In this document: piece by piece, positions 13,847 through 13,957 of the stretch | Layout: each line of letters starts with the position of its first letter | Position numbering within the stretch: position 1 is the stretch's first letter | Assembly (NCBI GenBank): GCA_021800745.1 | Contig: JAJYYS010000027.1 | Coordinates: 1 to 13,957, forward strand | Reading direction: 5' to 3' | Source of the DNA: a bacterium | GTDB lineage: Bacteria > SZUA-79 > Acidulodesulfobacterales > Acidulodesulfobacteraceae | DNA length: 13,957 bases | Notes under the pieces: generated by a model | What the model was told of the DNA's origin: nothing | Databases searched by the model: none | What the model saw: the letters and a program-made list of their open reading frames with translations, nothing else | Program-made: the position numbers and the translations under genes

Positions 13847-13957
13847 CTAATCCTTGTCTTCCAATCTTGCGATAATAGTGGAAGTATTCAGCGCCGAAAG
13901 TATAACATGACCGGAATCGGTAATTATCACCGACCTCGTCTTTCTTCCTTCCGTCGC
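13847..13957 (-). CDS. remA: RemA/DUF370 family regulator, C-terminal fragment
   Basis: The last 36 codons and the TAG stop are visible; the gene enters from the right edge. The residues [20 protein letters not shown] and the ending [12 protein letters not shown] match the C-terminal half of the small (about 85-90 residue) DUF370/RemA family, which has the hallmark G-R-K-T-R-(S/A)-V-I-I-x-D-S-x-H-V-I-L-S. RemA is a DNA-binding regulator of matrix and osmoprotection genes in Bacillus. In other bacteria its role is little known, but placement directly before gmk and rpoZ is widespread. The gene order supports the call. Confidence 0.88.
   Translation of the reverse strand, partial: ATEGRKTRSVIITDSGHVILSALNTSTIIARLEDKD

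Noticed and set aside
1..13957. CRISPR array, toxin-antitoxin pair, phage or insertion-sequence genes.
   Set aside because: No regularly spaced repeats, transposase or integrase motifs, or typical toxin-antitoxin gene pairs were found on either strand.

Overview
The window is AT-rich chromosomal DNA with densely packed core and metabolic genes. I see no phage, transposase, CRISPR array or obvious island. The gene order remA-gmk-rpoZ-spoT at the right end combines a remA-gmk-rpoZ group (known from Firmicutes and Deltaproteobacteria) with the proteobacterial rpoZ-spoT pair. With the lipoprotein, RmlA and a TrmA/RlmD-type methyltransferase, this points to a Gram-negative, deltaproteobacterial-type lineage (Desulfobacterota and relatives) with a low-GC genome. 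This is inference from gene order and composition; no 16S gene is present.

Layout. Left edge (1-68, minus): the first 22 codons of uppP, undecaprenyl-diphosphatase. A roughly 300-base spacer with divergent promoter candidates separates it from a plus-strand run: a fumarylacetoacetate hydrolase (FAH)-family enzyme (374-1156), a 14-helix DHA2/EmrB-type exporter 12 bases later (1169-2707), and a short alpha-glucan phosphorylase (2838-4556). Opposing them is a long minus-strand series, in transcription order: rfbA (8404-7511), a small three-cysteine lipoprotein, a three-helix PnuC/SemiSWEET-like protein, tRNA-Glu(CTC), a secreted NHL-repeat beta-propeller, and a zinc-dependent alcohol/polyol dehydrogenase (5702-4662). 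rlmD-like (8471-9814, plus) diverges from rfbA over a 66-base spacer where the two predicted promoters overlap. It converges on rpmB (10057-9860, minus), which has a perfect consensus sigma70 promoter. A small DUF2892 membrane protein (10309-10524, plus) converges on spoT across a strong bidirectional terminator.

The right end (minus) reads remA (partial) > gmk > rpoZ > spoT, a likely operon linking guanine nucleotide supply (Gmk makes GDP), RNA polymerase (omega) and the (p)ppGpp alarmone made from GDP/GTP.

Nothing here amounts to a clear new defence or mobile system. The points most worth a second look are the unfamiliar small lipoprotein plus half-transporter-like protein behind rfbA, the NHL gene starting 11 bases after the tRNA-Glu CCA behind a T8 run with no ribosome-binding site, the G1-U72 pair in that tRNA, an Asn-rich 16-residue insertion in Gmk, and a 13-bp tandem duplication that creates the stop codon of the glucan phosphorylase.
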